Of a stretch of DNA of 64,000 nt, positions 23,401 through 34,288 are shown piece after piece. The translations under genes and the position numbers were made by a program. The notes under the pieces are model-generated. The model saw only the letters and a program-made list of their open reading frames with translations, was not told where the DNA came from and made no database searches. The stretch is from Thinopyrum elongatum (taxonomy: Eukaryota > Streptophyta > Magnoliopsida > Poales > Poaceae). Where the stretch lies: NCBI GenBank assembly GCA_011799875.1, contig CM022303.1, forward strand, positions 279,764,850 to 279,828,849, read 5' to 3'. Each line of letters begins with the position of its first letter. Positions within the stretch are counted from its first letter, which is position 1.

Positions 23401-24505
23401 GTTGAGGCGCGCGGAGATCTTGGCGGATGTCCGCGCGCGATCTCTTAATGCGTTAGAGGCCAAGCGGGCACAGCTGGCCGAAGAACGGCAGGCCCTCCTC
23501 CTGATGAAGCAAGACATTGAACAAAAACAGGAGGAGACCGCCAAGGAGTTGTCTGCTCGGGCCGGTGATCTGAACCAGCGGAAGGTGGACCTTGATGCCC
23601 ACGAAGAAGAACTTGCTGAGCGCAAGAGGAAACTTGCCGAAACCCTCCGACAGAAAGACGAGGAGGTGGCAAGACTTGTCGCAGAGCGGACCCAGGGGCA
23701 GGCACAAAAACACCAGAAGGAAATCGAAGCCTTGGCCCAAGAGTACGCCAGCAAGTTGGTGGAGGCCACCAATGCTGTCGCTGCTGCAGAAGTGAACAGG
23801 AAGGAAACGGAGGAGAAAGTGGCAAGACTAGAGGCCGCCCTCAAGGCAAACGGTGACAAGCTCTCAACGCTCGAAAGTGAGAGGGCAAAGGTGACCCACA
23901 CTTTGGCGGAGATGCAAGTTACCATAGCCAAGAAGAACAATCTGCTTGCCGCCGCCAATGACTCCAGAGCAGACCTGAAGCTGAAACTGACCACGCTGAA
24001 GGAGACGCTCGACACCACCAGAAAGCGCGAAGGGCTTCTAATGGCAGAGCTCCAGAAGGAGAAAGGTCTGCTTCAAGACGCTATTGCAACCCACAAGAAG
24101 TTCAGGGATAACGTGGGGATCTTCACAGACAGGCTTGCCAGCGCAGCCGAGGACATCGACAAGGAGCTGGCTGCCCTGAAGGTGCCGGACTTCGGGTACT
24201 CCACCGAAAAGAACACGCAAACTAGCGTCAAGCTAGCCGAGTTCTTCGACGGAGTAGTAGAAGCACTTCAACAGCTCCAAGTCAATCACAAGGCTCAACT
24301 GGCCGACGAGTCACGCAGGCTTTGCCGGGGAGTTCTCCGGAGGTTGCTGGTGAAGATAGCATACAGAAACCCGGGCGTCGACTTCAGCAACATCTTCAAA
24401 AGCTTGCCGAAGGGATACGACCCCGCACCATTAGAGGCCCTTGTCGCGCCCATCGTGGAGAGGGTGGACCAGATCCAAAGAGTCGAAGGCGAGCACCGCA
24501 ATTAG
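20488..24505 (+). CDS. antisense extra ORF of a Tat gypsy element, 'putative gypsy type transposon' domain plus coiled coil
   Basis: Four exons, 20488-22121, 22205-22371, 22448-22669 and 22767-24505, with GT-AG introns of 83, 76 and 97 bp, join into an uninterrupted frame of 1,253 codons on the strand opposite gag-pol. Residues of about 70-200 (KYPFFACYF, LDLTPNAVSTMAIFAHLCE, FRHYF) resemble the plant domain named 'putative gypsy type transposon' (PF04195 in my recollection). Residues 500-670 are acidic, Pro/Ser-rich and basic in turn (nuclear-signal-like KRLRRLGK, RKRAK). About 698-763 is an Ala/Lys/Glu repeat built on 'AAKAAxA', and about 850-1115 is a long heptad-rich coiled coil. Extra ORFs at this position, often antisense, are known from Tat elements; their function is not established. 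An intact frame in an element that has lost RT suggests selection on, or recent origin of, this gene. Confidence 0.82.
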
Positions 24506-25320
24506 AGAGCCCATTCTTCTCCCTCCTGGCCGCCGCTAGACATGTTAAAGAACAATCTGTTTAAGCCGCGGCAACTTATCTTGTAATATAACATGCAATA
24601 TTTTGAAGTTAATGCATGCCATCTCCCTTGAGCAATTTCTTTCTTTATGTGTACTTGCCCTGCGCTTATAGGAAACTTGCCGGTACGCGCACCATCGCTG
24701 CGAGCGCTGGGTACGGGACTCCAGCAGCCTGCTGGCGGTGCCGCTGCCGGCAAGCAACCTTGTCGCGCTCAGTGCGGCCACTTAGGTTGTTGAGCGGACT
24801 CGAAACAAGGTAAGGGTGCGACCGATTACGCTTAGGTTCCGTCGCGCACAGGTTTTCCATACAAAGAGTAGTATCGTTCAAGGAAAATAATCTTGAGAAT
24901 AAAAAAGAATTTGGTTATTCAAACTTTGGCACTTAGCTTTGTCGCTGATCTCTCCGCGGCAAGGTCTTGTCACTGCTTGCCGCTGCCTTCTACCCGGCAA
25001 GGCAAAGTTTCTTTGAACGACGGCTGGTCCATATCATTATCCCATCCCCCCCGGCAAACTTATGCGCGAGGGAAGCTTCTGTCTTTTTGAGAAAAAGAAA
25101 GAAGAGAAAATAAAGATATAGGAGCTTGGCGGCTCGTTAATGCTTACCGGGGAGGCTGTACTGCACAATATGTCAGATAATCATGCAAAATAAAAGTAAA
25201 CATGAAATCGTCAAAAACTGTGCACAGGGTCTGCGCCTGGCTTTGTACAAAGGATTACATGCAACAGCGGCAAGACTTGTACAAAAGGTGGTTGCCGGGG
25301 AAGGGCCCGGCAACCGCGCC
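24506..25320. other. element 1 region between the converging genes
   Basis: The antisense gene ends at 24,505 and pol ends at 25,321 on the other strand, so the two genes converge here. The interval holds no recognised coding sequence. It is rich in ttgccgg/cggcaa strings (24,674; 24,738; 24,962; 25,291), like the LTR. Polyadenylation signals for both transcripts are expected here; none is obvious beyond AT-rich stretches near 24,580. Confidence 0.45.
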
Positions 25321-28300
25321 TTATGGAAAAAACTTACGGAGATGCTCAATGTTCCAGGAATTGATCACTGGAATGCCATCCCCGGTCTCCAGGCGGACAG
25401 CGCCGGGCCTGGTGACCCGTTTCACCCGATAAGGGCCTTCCCACTTCGGCGTCAACTTGTTTGAATTCTTGGCCGACTGAACGCGCCGAAGAACAAGGTC
25501 GCCTTCCTCGAGACTTCTGGCATTAACTTTGCGGCTGTGGTAGCGACGCAAAGCTTGCTGGTAGCGAGCAGCTCTCACAGCAGCCTGAAGACGATCCTCC
25601 TAGAGGAGCACAGCGTCATCTTGCCGTAGTTGCTCTTGCTCAAGCTCATCATAAGCGAGCACTCGAGGTGACCCGTATACGAGTTCCGTGGGGAGAACTG
25701 CCTCTGCTCCATAAACTAGAGCAAAAGGTGTCTGTCCAGTAGCTCGATTTGGTGTCGTCCTGATCGACCAAAGAACCACTGGTAGCTCCTCGATCCAGTT
25801 TTTGCCGCACTTGCGCAGCCTGTCGAAAGTTCTCGTCTTGAGCCCACGCAGCACTTCAGCATTTGCCCTTTCAGCTTGACCGTTGCTTCGGGGGTGAGCA
25901 ACAGAAGCGAAACAGACCTTGGCGCCAAGGTCTTCGACATACTGCATGAAGGCGTGGCTCGTGAACTGGGTACCGTTGTCGGTGATGATCCTGTTAGGAA
26001 CACCAAAGCGACAAACAATTCCCTTGAAGAACTTGATGGCTGATTGTGCTGTCACCTTCCTCACTGCTTCCACTTCTGGCCACTTCGTAAACTTGTCGAT
26101 GGCCACATACAAGTACTCGAAGCCCCCGGTGGCACGGGGAAAGGGGCCGAGGATGTCGAGCCCCCAGGCCGAAAATGGCCAGGAGAGACGGATTGTCTGG
26201 AGAGCTTGAGCTGGCTGATGAATCTGCTTGGAATGAAACTGGCACGCTTCACACTTGGTTACTAGTGCAGTTGCATCCTGGAGGGCGGTGGGCCAAAAGA
26301 AACCTTGCCGGAAAGCCTTTCCAACAAGGGCTCTTGACCCTATGTGGTGACCACATATGCCTCCATGAATCTCCGCCAACAGCTCCTGTCCTTCTTCCCG
26401 GGGAATATACTTCAATTTCACACCGTTTGGTCTTTTTCTGCACAGCATGTCATCGACAAATTGGTACATATTGGACCGTCGGGCTACTTTCTCCGCTTCT
26501 TCCTGCTCTTCGGGAAGTTCTCCTGTCTGAAGGAAACAGACGATCTGCTGCGCCCACGCTGGAGCCTGTGGCTCGACAACGAGGACTAAAGGCATTTCTT
26601 CTGCTGCGGGAACATCAGGCCCTACGGGAAGAGCTCGTCGCTCTACCAGAGCCTGCCGTTCCCCGATGAGCTTGGCGGGAATAGCCGCCTCAACGACAAG
26701 AGCCTGGGGCCCTGCTGGAGCGTGCTGTCCTTCAACAAGCTTGTCGGGAGTAGTTGCTTCAACGACGGAAGCCCAAGGCCTCGTCGGAGCATCTTGCTCC
26801 TCAGCGCTTCGATCAGGGGTGCCTGCTTCAACGACAAGGACCTGAAGTCTTGTCGGAGCAAGTTGCCCCTTTGCCTCTAGCCTAGGAGCACCCGCTTCAA
26901 CGACAAGAGCGCGAGGCCTTGTCGGAGCAAGTTGCCCCTCTGAATCTTTGGCGCTGGCTTTGGCAGCCTTCTTGCCGGCGGCTTCGGGGAGCTCTGCCGG
27001 GAAGTAGTCGCCAGAAGCCAACTTCCTCTTCCTGCCATGCCCTACTGATGGCGTCACGGATGGCTGAGTTAGTTGGAGCACAAAAGTGCCTGGCTCCACA
27101 GGCAATTTGAGTGCGGCGCGCTTTGACAAACCATCGGCAATGTCATTCTCAGCACGTGGGACGTGCTCCATTTGTAGGCCGTCAAAGCGTTCTTCCAACT
27201 TCCTCACCTCATCTACATAAGCTTCCATCAATGGGCATTGGTAGTTCTTGTTCACTTGCCTGACGACAAGCTGCGAATCTCCCCTGACAATAAGCTTCTT
27301 GATCCCAAGGTCTGCCGCGATCCTGAGACCGGCAAGCAACCCCTCATATTCTGCAGTATTGTTCGTCGCCTGTTCCTTGGGAAAGTGCATTTGGACCACG
27401 TACTTGTGGTGCTCTCCGGTGGGTGCGACAAGCAGTACGCCAGCACCGGCGCCTTGCAGCGAAAAGGCACCATCAAAGTACATAAGCCACTCTTTGCTTG
27501 TCTCCTTGCCGGGGAGAGTCATCTCTGGGATTTCTTCGTCTGGCGTTGGTGTCCATTCTGCGACAAACTCTGCCAAAACTCGGCTCTGTATGGTTGATGT
27601 ACTCTCAAACTTGAGGCCAAAGCTCGACAACTCCAACGCCCACTCGACAATCCTGCCCGTCGCTTCTGGATTTTGCAAAATCCTTTTCAGCGGGAAGCGA
27701 GTGATGACGGTAACTTCATGTGCTTGAAAATAATGGCGCAGCTTTCTCGAGGCCATGAGAAGGCCGAAAAGCAGCTTCTGCACACCAGAATACCTTGACC
27801 TAGCTCCCTGCAGAAGAGAGCTCACAAAGTAGACTGGGCGCTGCACCATTTTCTTCTTTTGTATCACTTCACCTGACTGCGCAGACGAATCCTTGTTGGC
27901 AGCAAAACTTGTTGCCACCAGCTTGTCACTGGTCGTGCTTGCCGCAGTTACTGCCTCCTCATCCACCTCTCTCTCCGCTACCAGCGCAGCACTAACCACT
28001 TGATTGGCTGCCGCTAGATATAGCAACAACTTCTCTTGTGGTTTAGGCGCGACAAGTATTGGAGGAGAGGAGAGGTATCTCTTCAAGTCTTGCAGCGCCG
28101 CCTCCGCCTCCGGAGTCCATTTCAATGGACCTGCCTTTTTTAAGATCTTGAAAAATGGCAGGGCGCGCTCAGCTGACTTGGAGATAAACCTACTGAGGGC
28201 AGCAACACAGCCGGCAAGTCGTCGAACATCCTTGACGCGCTTCGGTGCTTCAATTTGCTCAATGGCTTTGATCTTGTCAGGATTGGCTTCAATTCCACGT

Positions 28301-28445
28301 TGAGACACAAAGAACCCGAGAAGCTTGCCGGAGGGAACTCCAAACACGCACTTCTCGGGGTTGAGCTTCAGGTTGATCTTGCGCAGATTTACAAAAGTTT
28401 CTTCTAGATCTTGAACCAAAGTACTTGTCGGCCGCGCGCACTGGG
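25321..28445 (-). pseudogene. element 1 pol remnant: RT thumb, dual RNase H, integrase
   Basis: The frame of 965 codons (28497-25600) starts after the RT active site: LKLNPEKCVFGVPSGKLLGF is the RT tail that follows YVDD in related elements. Next come the Ty3 RNase H, then a second RNase H (MYFDGAFS, NNTAEYEGLLAGL, RGDSQLVVRQV), typical of Tat. A spacer of four 28-29-residue imperfect repeats built on 'APTRPxALVVEA' follows. Integrase has the zinc finger (HGGICGHH ... CEACQ), the DDE signals (GLDILGPFPRA, ITDNGTQF, NGQAERA) and a C-terminal GDLVLRR motif, with a single TAG near 25,600 separating the last 93 codons. Lacking the RT catalytic core, this cannot encode an active polymerase. Integrase and RNase H remain nearly intact. 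Confidence 0.85.
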
Positions 28446-29095
28446 TCGGCATCAGCGAAGCTGAGAAGGCTCTGAATGGTTGCCCTCCACTCGTCAAGTT
28501 TATCTGCTGGTGGAGGGAAGTTCAGGAGCAGCTGCGCACGCGCCAACGCTTCTGCTGGCGAGGGAGGTATCGAGTGGCGTGAGGACTGTGGGATGCTCTT
28601 ACTCCTAACAGTGTTAGAAGGAGCATCTCCACGCCCAGGCGACCGCGCCTCGACCCCGCCACCGTGTTGTTGCGTATGGTGACCCCACGCATCTCGAGAT
28701 TGATGCGCAAGTTCATTATCCAGGGAGCGCCTGGCACCTGGGGCGTCAGGACGCTGCCTGTCACGGGCTTCTTGCGAAGGCCGCGGCGTCTGAACCGGCG
28801 CAGGCGTTCCAGAACGCGCAGCACCGTTTCTGGAGCTTGCAGGGCCAGCAGCAGCTAGCAGCGCTGCGTTCCCAGACCCAGCAGCGCCAAGATTGGCGTT
28901 GCTGGCCCGGTTTTGGACAGGTGGAGGTAATAGGAGCTCTCGCTCTCCAGTCCCCCCAGCAGCCGCAATTACGTCGGCACCCTCCTGCACGGGAGCAGGC
29001 GGGTTGGATGTGGACGCACCGATGGCTGAAGTCTTCTTTTTTTGGAGCCATAAGACGGAGAATGGCCCAAAAACTAGCACGCAAATCGCTAGATT
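28446..29095 (-). pseudogene. element 1 gag leader remnant
   Basis: A Pro/Ala/Arg-rich frame on the minus strand (ASTSNPPAPVQEGADV ... SIPQSSRHSIPPSPAEALAR) resembles the N-terminal, poorly conserved part of Tat gag. The ATG at about 29,052 is followed by a run of seven A residues that places it out of frame with the rest, so even this part is shifted. At about 28,445 the frame runs straight into RT sequence (SFADADPVR|ADKYFG), marking the breakpoint of a deletion of several kilobases relative to element 2. Confidence 0.6.
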
Positions 29096-29116
29096 AGGTT
29101 CACACAACCTCCCGGC

Positions 29117-29136
29117 CCCTACCTGGCGCGCCAAAG
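29117..29136 (-). other. element 1 primer-binding site
   Basis: On the minus strand, two or three bases after the 5' LTR, comes ttggcgcgccaggtagggg. Its position and TGGCGC start fit a gypsy primer-binding site and confirm the orientation. The tRNA is not identified. Confidence 0.65.
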
Positions 29137-29138
29137 AT

Positions 29139-30180
29139 GTCAGGGACGAATCCGCGATCACCTATGGGACCCAGAGAAGGACCCCTTTACGTTCGGCAGG
29201 GAGGGACGGTCGCGCGAAGAGCAAATCTAGCGAAGAACACGATAGTGCACGAGAGAGATTTTACCCAGGTTCGGGCCGCACGGATGCGTAAAACCCTACT
29301 CCTGCTTTTTGGTTATTATCTGTATGATTGTTCTAGCTCCAGGAGCGCTACAGTACCGAGTAGCTGCGTACAATACTGGAGTTCTCCCTTTTTCCCTCTC
29401 TCCTTTCACGTTGCCCATGGGCCTCCTTTTATACGCACAAAGGGGTCTCCAACAGGTGGCAAACAGTAAAGGTAGAGGTGGAAAGTTGCTACAGTTAGGC
29501 CACTATTACCAGGATGACATGTCCTACCTACCACTGACGGCAGGGGACAAGGGCATTAAATGCCCATGCCTTTGCTGTCCAGATACATGTACCCGGACGT
29601 CGTGGACGTGGGAAAAGCCTATCCCACCTGCTGCTGCACCGCTATCTACAGTGCACCGCCGTCTACACAGTGCCCTGCCACACACGCTTGGAAGGACCCA
29701 GAGCGCCACGCTGGCAGAGGCACTGAAGCAGCAGCACAGTAGCACAGTGGTACAGTAACGCTTGCCGCGGCAAGACCTTGCCGCACCTGACAGCTTGCCG
29801 CAGCCCATAGTTTGCCGCGCAAGGTAACTTGCCGGGGCAAGTACCTTGCCGCAGCTGCTATCTTGCCGCAGCCAATACCTTGCCGCAGCCAATATCTTGC
29901 CGCAGCCAATACCTTGCCGCAGCCAATGACTTGCCGGGGCAAGTACCTTGCCGCGGCAAGTACTCTGCTTCAGCAATGCCCAGGCTAGGCCTCAGCTGTC
30001 CCTCCCGGCAAGCTCCTCTTGCCGGGGCCTTAACTCTTGCTTTGTATACTTTGTTCTTGAATGGCTTAATAATCTTGAGCTTCCCTCTGGCTGTCCTCCC
30101 GCAAGCCTGGCCGCGGGATGCTACTACTGCCCGTGCACAAGTACGGGGTACTAGGGTACCCCTATTCTAGTACACCGACA
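29139..30180 (-). repeat. element 1 LTR (5' LTR)
   Basis: 1,042 bp and near-identical to the LTR at 19,091. It has two additional copies of a 17-base unit, cttgccgcagccaatac, between 29,878 and 29,930. A TATA box for sense transcription reads tataaaag on the minus strand at about 29433-29426 (19386-19379 in the other LTR). Confidence 0.9.
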
Positions 30181-30185
30181 CCTGC

Positions 30186-30829
30186 GCATTGCGAGGACGG
30201 CCGGGATCAGTCTTGGCTACCTCTTTATACAAAGCAGGTGCTTACGTGGACCACCCGAGTGCGTGCCGCTAAACCACTGATGTTAGTGAGCTTTCGGAAG
30301 AATTGTACGACACAGAGTGCCCATACTTATTCCCGTGTGGTGGTCAGTGCGAAAAGGCCAGAGGCCTACTCGGATCACATATCCAAACCGTTAGTGTCTT
30401 GGGAGCGCGCGGAGACAATCAATGATCCACGATCTGTGGTCTCATCGCCCCTTCTCACGGACTTACGCCAAGGGCTACGAATGCCCGGTCGTGCCGCGTA
30501 GTTATCTTGCCGGTACCCTCACGGTTAACCCGACTCCACATCACTCGCGGGTACTCCTCGGGGCTGACCCAACTTCAACATGGTTCTGGGATAAATTTAA
30601 AGTAACCGTGTGTCTAGAACATCAAGGGGGAAACCCGAGGAATCACCCTCGATGGATTCCTACTCGATGTAACCGCCAAGGTGAACTTGGAGGAATCACC
30701 CTCGAGGGTTCACACTTGAGGAGTTGCACGACAGAGTCATTGTCGGGAGTGGTGAAGGAGGAATCACCCTCCGTAGACCACGACCGATTAGCTACACTAA
30801 AGTGATCTCATCAGAAGTGCTATACGAGG
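30186..30829 (-). repeat. 5' LTR of the Tekay-like element, part 2
   Basis: This continues the LTR after element 1 (target duplication cctgc at 19086-19090 and 30181-30185). It contains repeated 'gaggaatcaccctc' strings (30,639, 30,692, 30,758) that reappear in the opposite orientation in the LTR at 60,344 (around 63,110-63,250). It is cut at 30,829 by the copia LTR. Confidence 0.7.
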
Positions 30830-31420
30830 CGAAAGGGCATGTAGCCCCTAAGTGTGGTTTTGGTAATTAATGACAATCTCTATGGACTAATGTTTTCATT
30901 GAGATATATTTGAAGGTGTTGTCCACAGAAGGTGCATCAAGGATATTAGAAGGAATCAAGGATGAAGTCCATATATATGAAGATATATTTGCTCTAAGCT
31001 TTGGTATTCATGGACAATTCCTATGGAGCATCAAGTGCATTGAATCCTATATGAAGAAATGTTCCATAGTGATGCATGAAGAATGTTGGATTTATGTGGG
31101 AAGAATGCCATCAAAACATTCGAAGTTCTCATGGTATCCCTCTCTGGATACCCCGTGCGCACGGGCCTCCTGACCCCCATGCACATGGGGCCTAGGTTTT
31201 GGCACTCGAGGTCCCATATCCAGTAAGGTTTCAAGTTGGTCTTTGGGGATTTATGTTGAAGCCATCAAGATTAATTTTAATGTCTAACCAAATATATTCA
31301 AGGTGGAGTTCGTTAGAGGATCTCAAAGATTGACATATGTGGACTTTTAAGGATCAAGAGCTTGAGAGTATAAACAAATAGAAGAATTCAAGTTATGGTT
31401 TCAAGACAAGATCATGGTAA
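30830..31420 (+). mobile_element. copia-type LTR fragment (5' part)
   Basis: From cgaaagggcatgtagcccct onward it matches the LTR at 56,432 with scattered substitutions and lacks an internal 70-base GC-rich segment. The first base is C where the other copy has the canonical T. Homology stops at ...gatcatggtaa (31,420), where a CACTA-like terminus begins. This is probably the 5' LTR of the element whose 3' end lies at 55,736-59,088. Confidence 0.7.
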
Positions 31421-31689
31421 CACTCGTACAACAAGGTGCTATACAAACGGTTTTTAACCCCTTTCCGCGACGGTGTTTTGAACCGTCGCCTAGTGAGTGA
31501 CTGTGATAGGGGGGTCCTTCCCACACGACCCAGAAACCATCGGGGATAGGGAGCCTTGATGCATACAGTTGTCCCTATAAAGCTGTTTCTAATATCTCGA
31601 ATATCCCAAACGCTTCATCCTTGCTACTCGTTTGTGCTCGCATTGCCATCGCAGCCGGAGTTCTATGGTTTTACCAAAAACCATGCGCA

Positions 31690-31782
31690 GTCCAGGCACA
31701 TTCCAGGCACGGGATTTTTCCAGGCGCAATCCAGGCACATTCCAGGCACGGGATTTTTCCAGGCACATTCCAGGCACGTACC
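31690..31782. repeat. 39-bp tandem repeat in CACTA subterminal region
   Basis: Two and a half copies of a unit around ttccaggcacgggattttt (31701 and 31740), with further ccaggcac blocks. Typical of the repeat-rich subterminal DNA of CACTA elements. Confidence 0.7.
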
Positions 31783-32203
31783 AAACTGGCTCTACGTTTA
31801 CGATGCCTGGCACATCACAAACAGTTCATCATTGTAAACCGTGTATGATAGGGCGACAATCACACACATTTAGTTTTCCCGCACCGTTTGTGATATTGTC
31901 TGACATCACACACGGTTTGCAAACGGCAACTGTGTGCATGATTACATACGTTTCCTATCCGTGACACATGATGTGCTTTATAGACCGTGTGCGCCGTAAT
32001 GACATGTAGAGCGTAATTTCACCCTAATTTAATTGCTGCTATTTAAAATTGTACCTGATTTGAATTTGAAAGTAGGCTATAGCTTTATTCATATCCATCA
32101 GGTTCAAACAACCAATGCATTATTCGATTCACAGGTACATATGTTCAAGAATTACATAAGCACCAAATAAAGAATGATGAACCACAGTTGTATACTTGTA
32201 CTA

Positions 32204-32650
32204 TTACAGATGGTAAAGAAAGAGGCGAGAGACATTCTGGTTGCTGAACAAGGTAAAGCGAAATGGCCCTATTATGCTCTCCTCGATGCAGAAGGCACGC
32301 ACGACTCTAGTCCAACCCCTTGTGATGGCCGGCCACCAATCATGTAGTTTCAGAGGTAATCTTGAGTAAACTGCTTCAGGATCCACTACAAAGGAAAAAA
32401 AGATTCAGACATTGTCATCTAACACAACTCATTACGGGCAGTAAAAAGAAGGCTACAGAGTTCTTACTTACCATCCTGCAGTTCACTGTTGTCTTGCATA
32501 AAGTATAAACAAATAGTTCGATTGACATCTTTTGACCCATTTGAATAACAATCTTTATCAGTTTCCTCACTTGATGCTGGTTCATGAATATCTCATTGCC
32601 CCATACGCAGAAAGGGTCGAAGTGTGGATCTTTGGCAATGGCATATGTAC
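32204..32650 (-). pseudogene. B3-domain-like gene fragment (two exons)
   Basis: Minus-strand exon 32650-32472 (acceptor tttag, donor atg|gtaagt) encodes AKDPHFDPFCVWGNEIF and MGQKMSIELFVYTLCKTTVN. Exon 32385-32204 encodes a segment rich in W, then FRFTLFSNQ and FLYHL before a stop. From memory these resemble B3-like DNA-binding domain proteins common in Triticeae. The phases of the two exons do not fit each other, so an intervening exon seems lost, and no start codon region is present. I regard it as a captured fragment, not a working gene. Family assignment is moderate to weak. Confidence 0.4.
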
Positions 32651-33694
32651 CTAAAAGCACCAAGTTAATATTAGAACCTAAACAACAATTGCAAAATGAT
32701 GTAGTACAACACTCCCTCCATCTCATTATATAAGATCTTATTACATATATATCTAGACATCATCAGAACATTAAGGTAACACTCTTCCTTGTTGCTATGT
32801 AGCCTGGGATTGCATATTTAGTCATTTAGTACAATGCATGTTGCTATGTAGCCTCAGATATATTAAATATGGCCCTAGTTAACCTACCGACAAATGGGTT
32901 ACAGATATATTCAGTGAAATGTCCGATTCGATGATTAATCCCTTATCAGCCCCCAGGCTATATGGTACCAGCTACCGATATCCTGAACAGTGAGTATATA
33001 TAAGCAATGCGATGAAACTAACCTCGATGGTAAACAACAGATGTTCTCAATATTGTCCTATATGAGTACATATAAAGGCATGTTAAGCACAACAGGCTAA
33101 ACATCAACCAAATATATCCATGGTAGACAACATAATCTACAAACGATATCTTCAGTGTGCAGGTTTAAGCACACTAGTTAAGCAAAACAAGAAGTGGAAA
33201 TGTGTGTTAACTGCCACAGGCATAACATTTAAAAACAAGCAAATATAGTCATTCAAACTAGTATTGTGCAGGTCTAAAGTACACTAGTTATTGTTAAAAA
33301 ATGAAAAGGCATGTTAACTACAACATCCTTAACAGCAACCAAATATCGTAATTCATAGTGGTATTGTTGAAACTGTTATTGATGAAATTGAACAGTACGG
33401 CAAATAGTTGCACATATAGAGCATCACATTGTGAAGAACTGAAATAAACAAGGCATAAGGACATCTCTAGCCGATCCTTTAAAAGTTAACGGACTAAAAC
33501 CCTTAGTGGATATATATATATATATATACTCCAGCAATTTTTGGCCGTTTCTAGTCGATCCCCTAAACTTAACGTTGTAAACTTCAATTTGATCAAGTTC
33601 AAAGCAGGTTCAACCAAAAGTAGCATGCATTCAAACATAAACATAGATAGTTTTGCATAACCGAACATAAAACATAAATTTAAACTAAGCTAAA
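32651..33694. other. no gene recognised; AT microsatellite and MITE-like end
   Basis: A string resembling a Stowaway-type end (ctccctccatctcattata, 32,712) has no matching right end. A (TA)n run lies at 33,511-33,528. The part near 33,580-33,694 is likely the 3' flank of the AP2-like fragment on the minus strand. No coding sequence seen. Confidence 0.4.
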
Positions 33695-34288
33695 CTACTT
33701 TCGGCCGAAGTGGAGGTCAAGCCAATCCTTCCTCGTCAGGTACGGTGTGCCGCGAGCCGGGTCTGGGCCGGTGCCGTCGTCGGGGTCATTGGGGAAGACA
33801 CTCCTCCACATGTCGATGTCGATTTCCTCGTCCTCGCCGCCCACCTCGATGCCCTCCGTGCTGCCGTTCTCGCCGCCTTCGACCTCGTCATCGAAGGAGA
33901 GCATGATAACCTCGCCGCCCTCCGTGCTGGCAAAGATCACCCGCTCCGCCTCCACGAGCTTTGGGTGCTGCCAGCGGAGCTCTTGCATGTAGGCCTCATC
34001 GGCGGCCTCGGCCTCGAGGCGCTCCCACGCCTCGCGGTCCTCCCGCGCCATAGCCAAGCTCACCACCCCTAGCTCTGGCGGAATGAGGTCTATCGGATGT
34101 GTGCCGAAGGGGAAATTGAGCCTAGCCGCCGCGCCGTGGTAGTGGACCTACCAGCGGTCGTACTCCATGGCCGTGAGCTCGGCCGTGTGGAAGCTACCGA
34201 GCCACCGGTGGGTGTGGGTCTCCCGATCCGTAATCTCGGTGACCCACGTCCCCCACCGCCACTGCCGGACCCTGAGGTAGGACCTCAT
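33695..34288 (-). pseudogene. AP2/ERF-like gene, broken by an in-frame TAG
   Basis: On the minus strand one frame encodes an AP2/ERF-like domain: VRQWRWGTWVTEITDR, then HRWLGSFHTAELTAMEYDRW, then GAAARLNFP. It is followed by an acidic C-terminal part (AREDREAWERLEAEAADEAY, then EDEEIDIDMW) ending at 33,695. The domain is cut by TAG at 34150-34148, between DRW and VHYHG, where related proteins have Gln in my recollection (CAG to TAG). The usual YRG start of the domain reads YLR. The frame continues open upstream of 34,288, so the start is uncertain. Such AP2-like genes form large families in Triticeae; this copy looks dead. Confidence 0.6.

Larger units (their letters stand above)
19091..30180 (-). 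mobile_element. element 1: Tat-lineage Ty3/gypsy retrotransposon with antisense gene, deletion derivative
   Basis: Bounded by LTRs 19091-20115 (3') and 29139-30180 (5') and by the perfect 5-bp target duplication cctgc. Gag-pol runs on the minus strand; a four-exon gene on the plus strand fills the space between integrase and 3' LTR. A second RNase H domain after the Ty3-type one marks the Tat lineage. Coding sequence jumps from a gag-leader-like frame straight to the thumb part of reverse transcriptase near 28,445, so most of gag, all protease and the RT catalytic core are missing. The copy cannot supply its own replication proteins. The LTRs differ by about eight substitutions, all transitions, plus 17-bp repeat copy-number changes, so insertion was recent on an evolutionary scale. 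Confidence 0.88.

Noticed and set aside
32705..32775. Stowaway-type MITE end
   Set aside because: Only one end-like string (ctccctccatctcattata) is present; the opposite end and TA duplication were not found.
33710..34072. 120-codon plus-strand frame
   Set aside because: It is the shadow of the AP2/ERF-like frame on the other strand.
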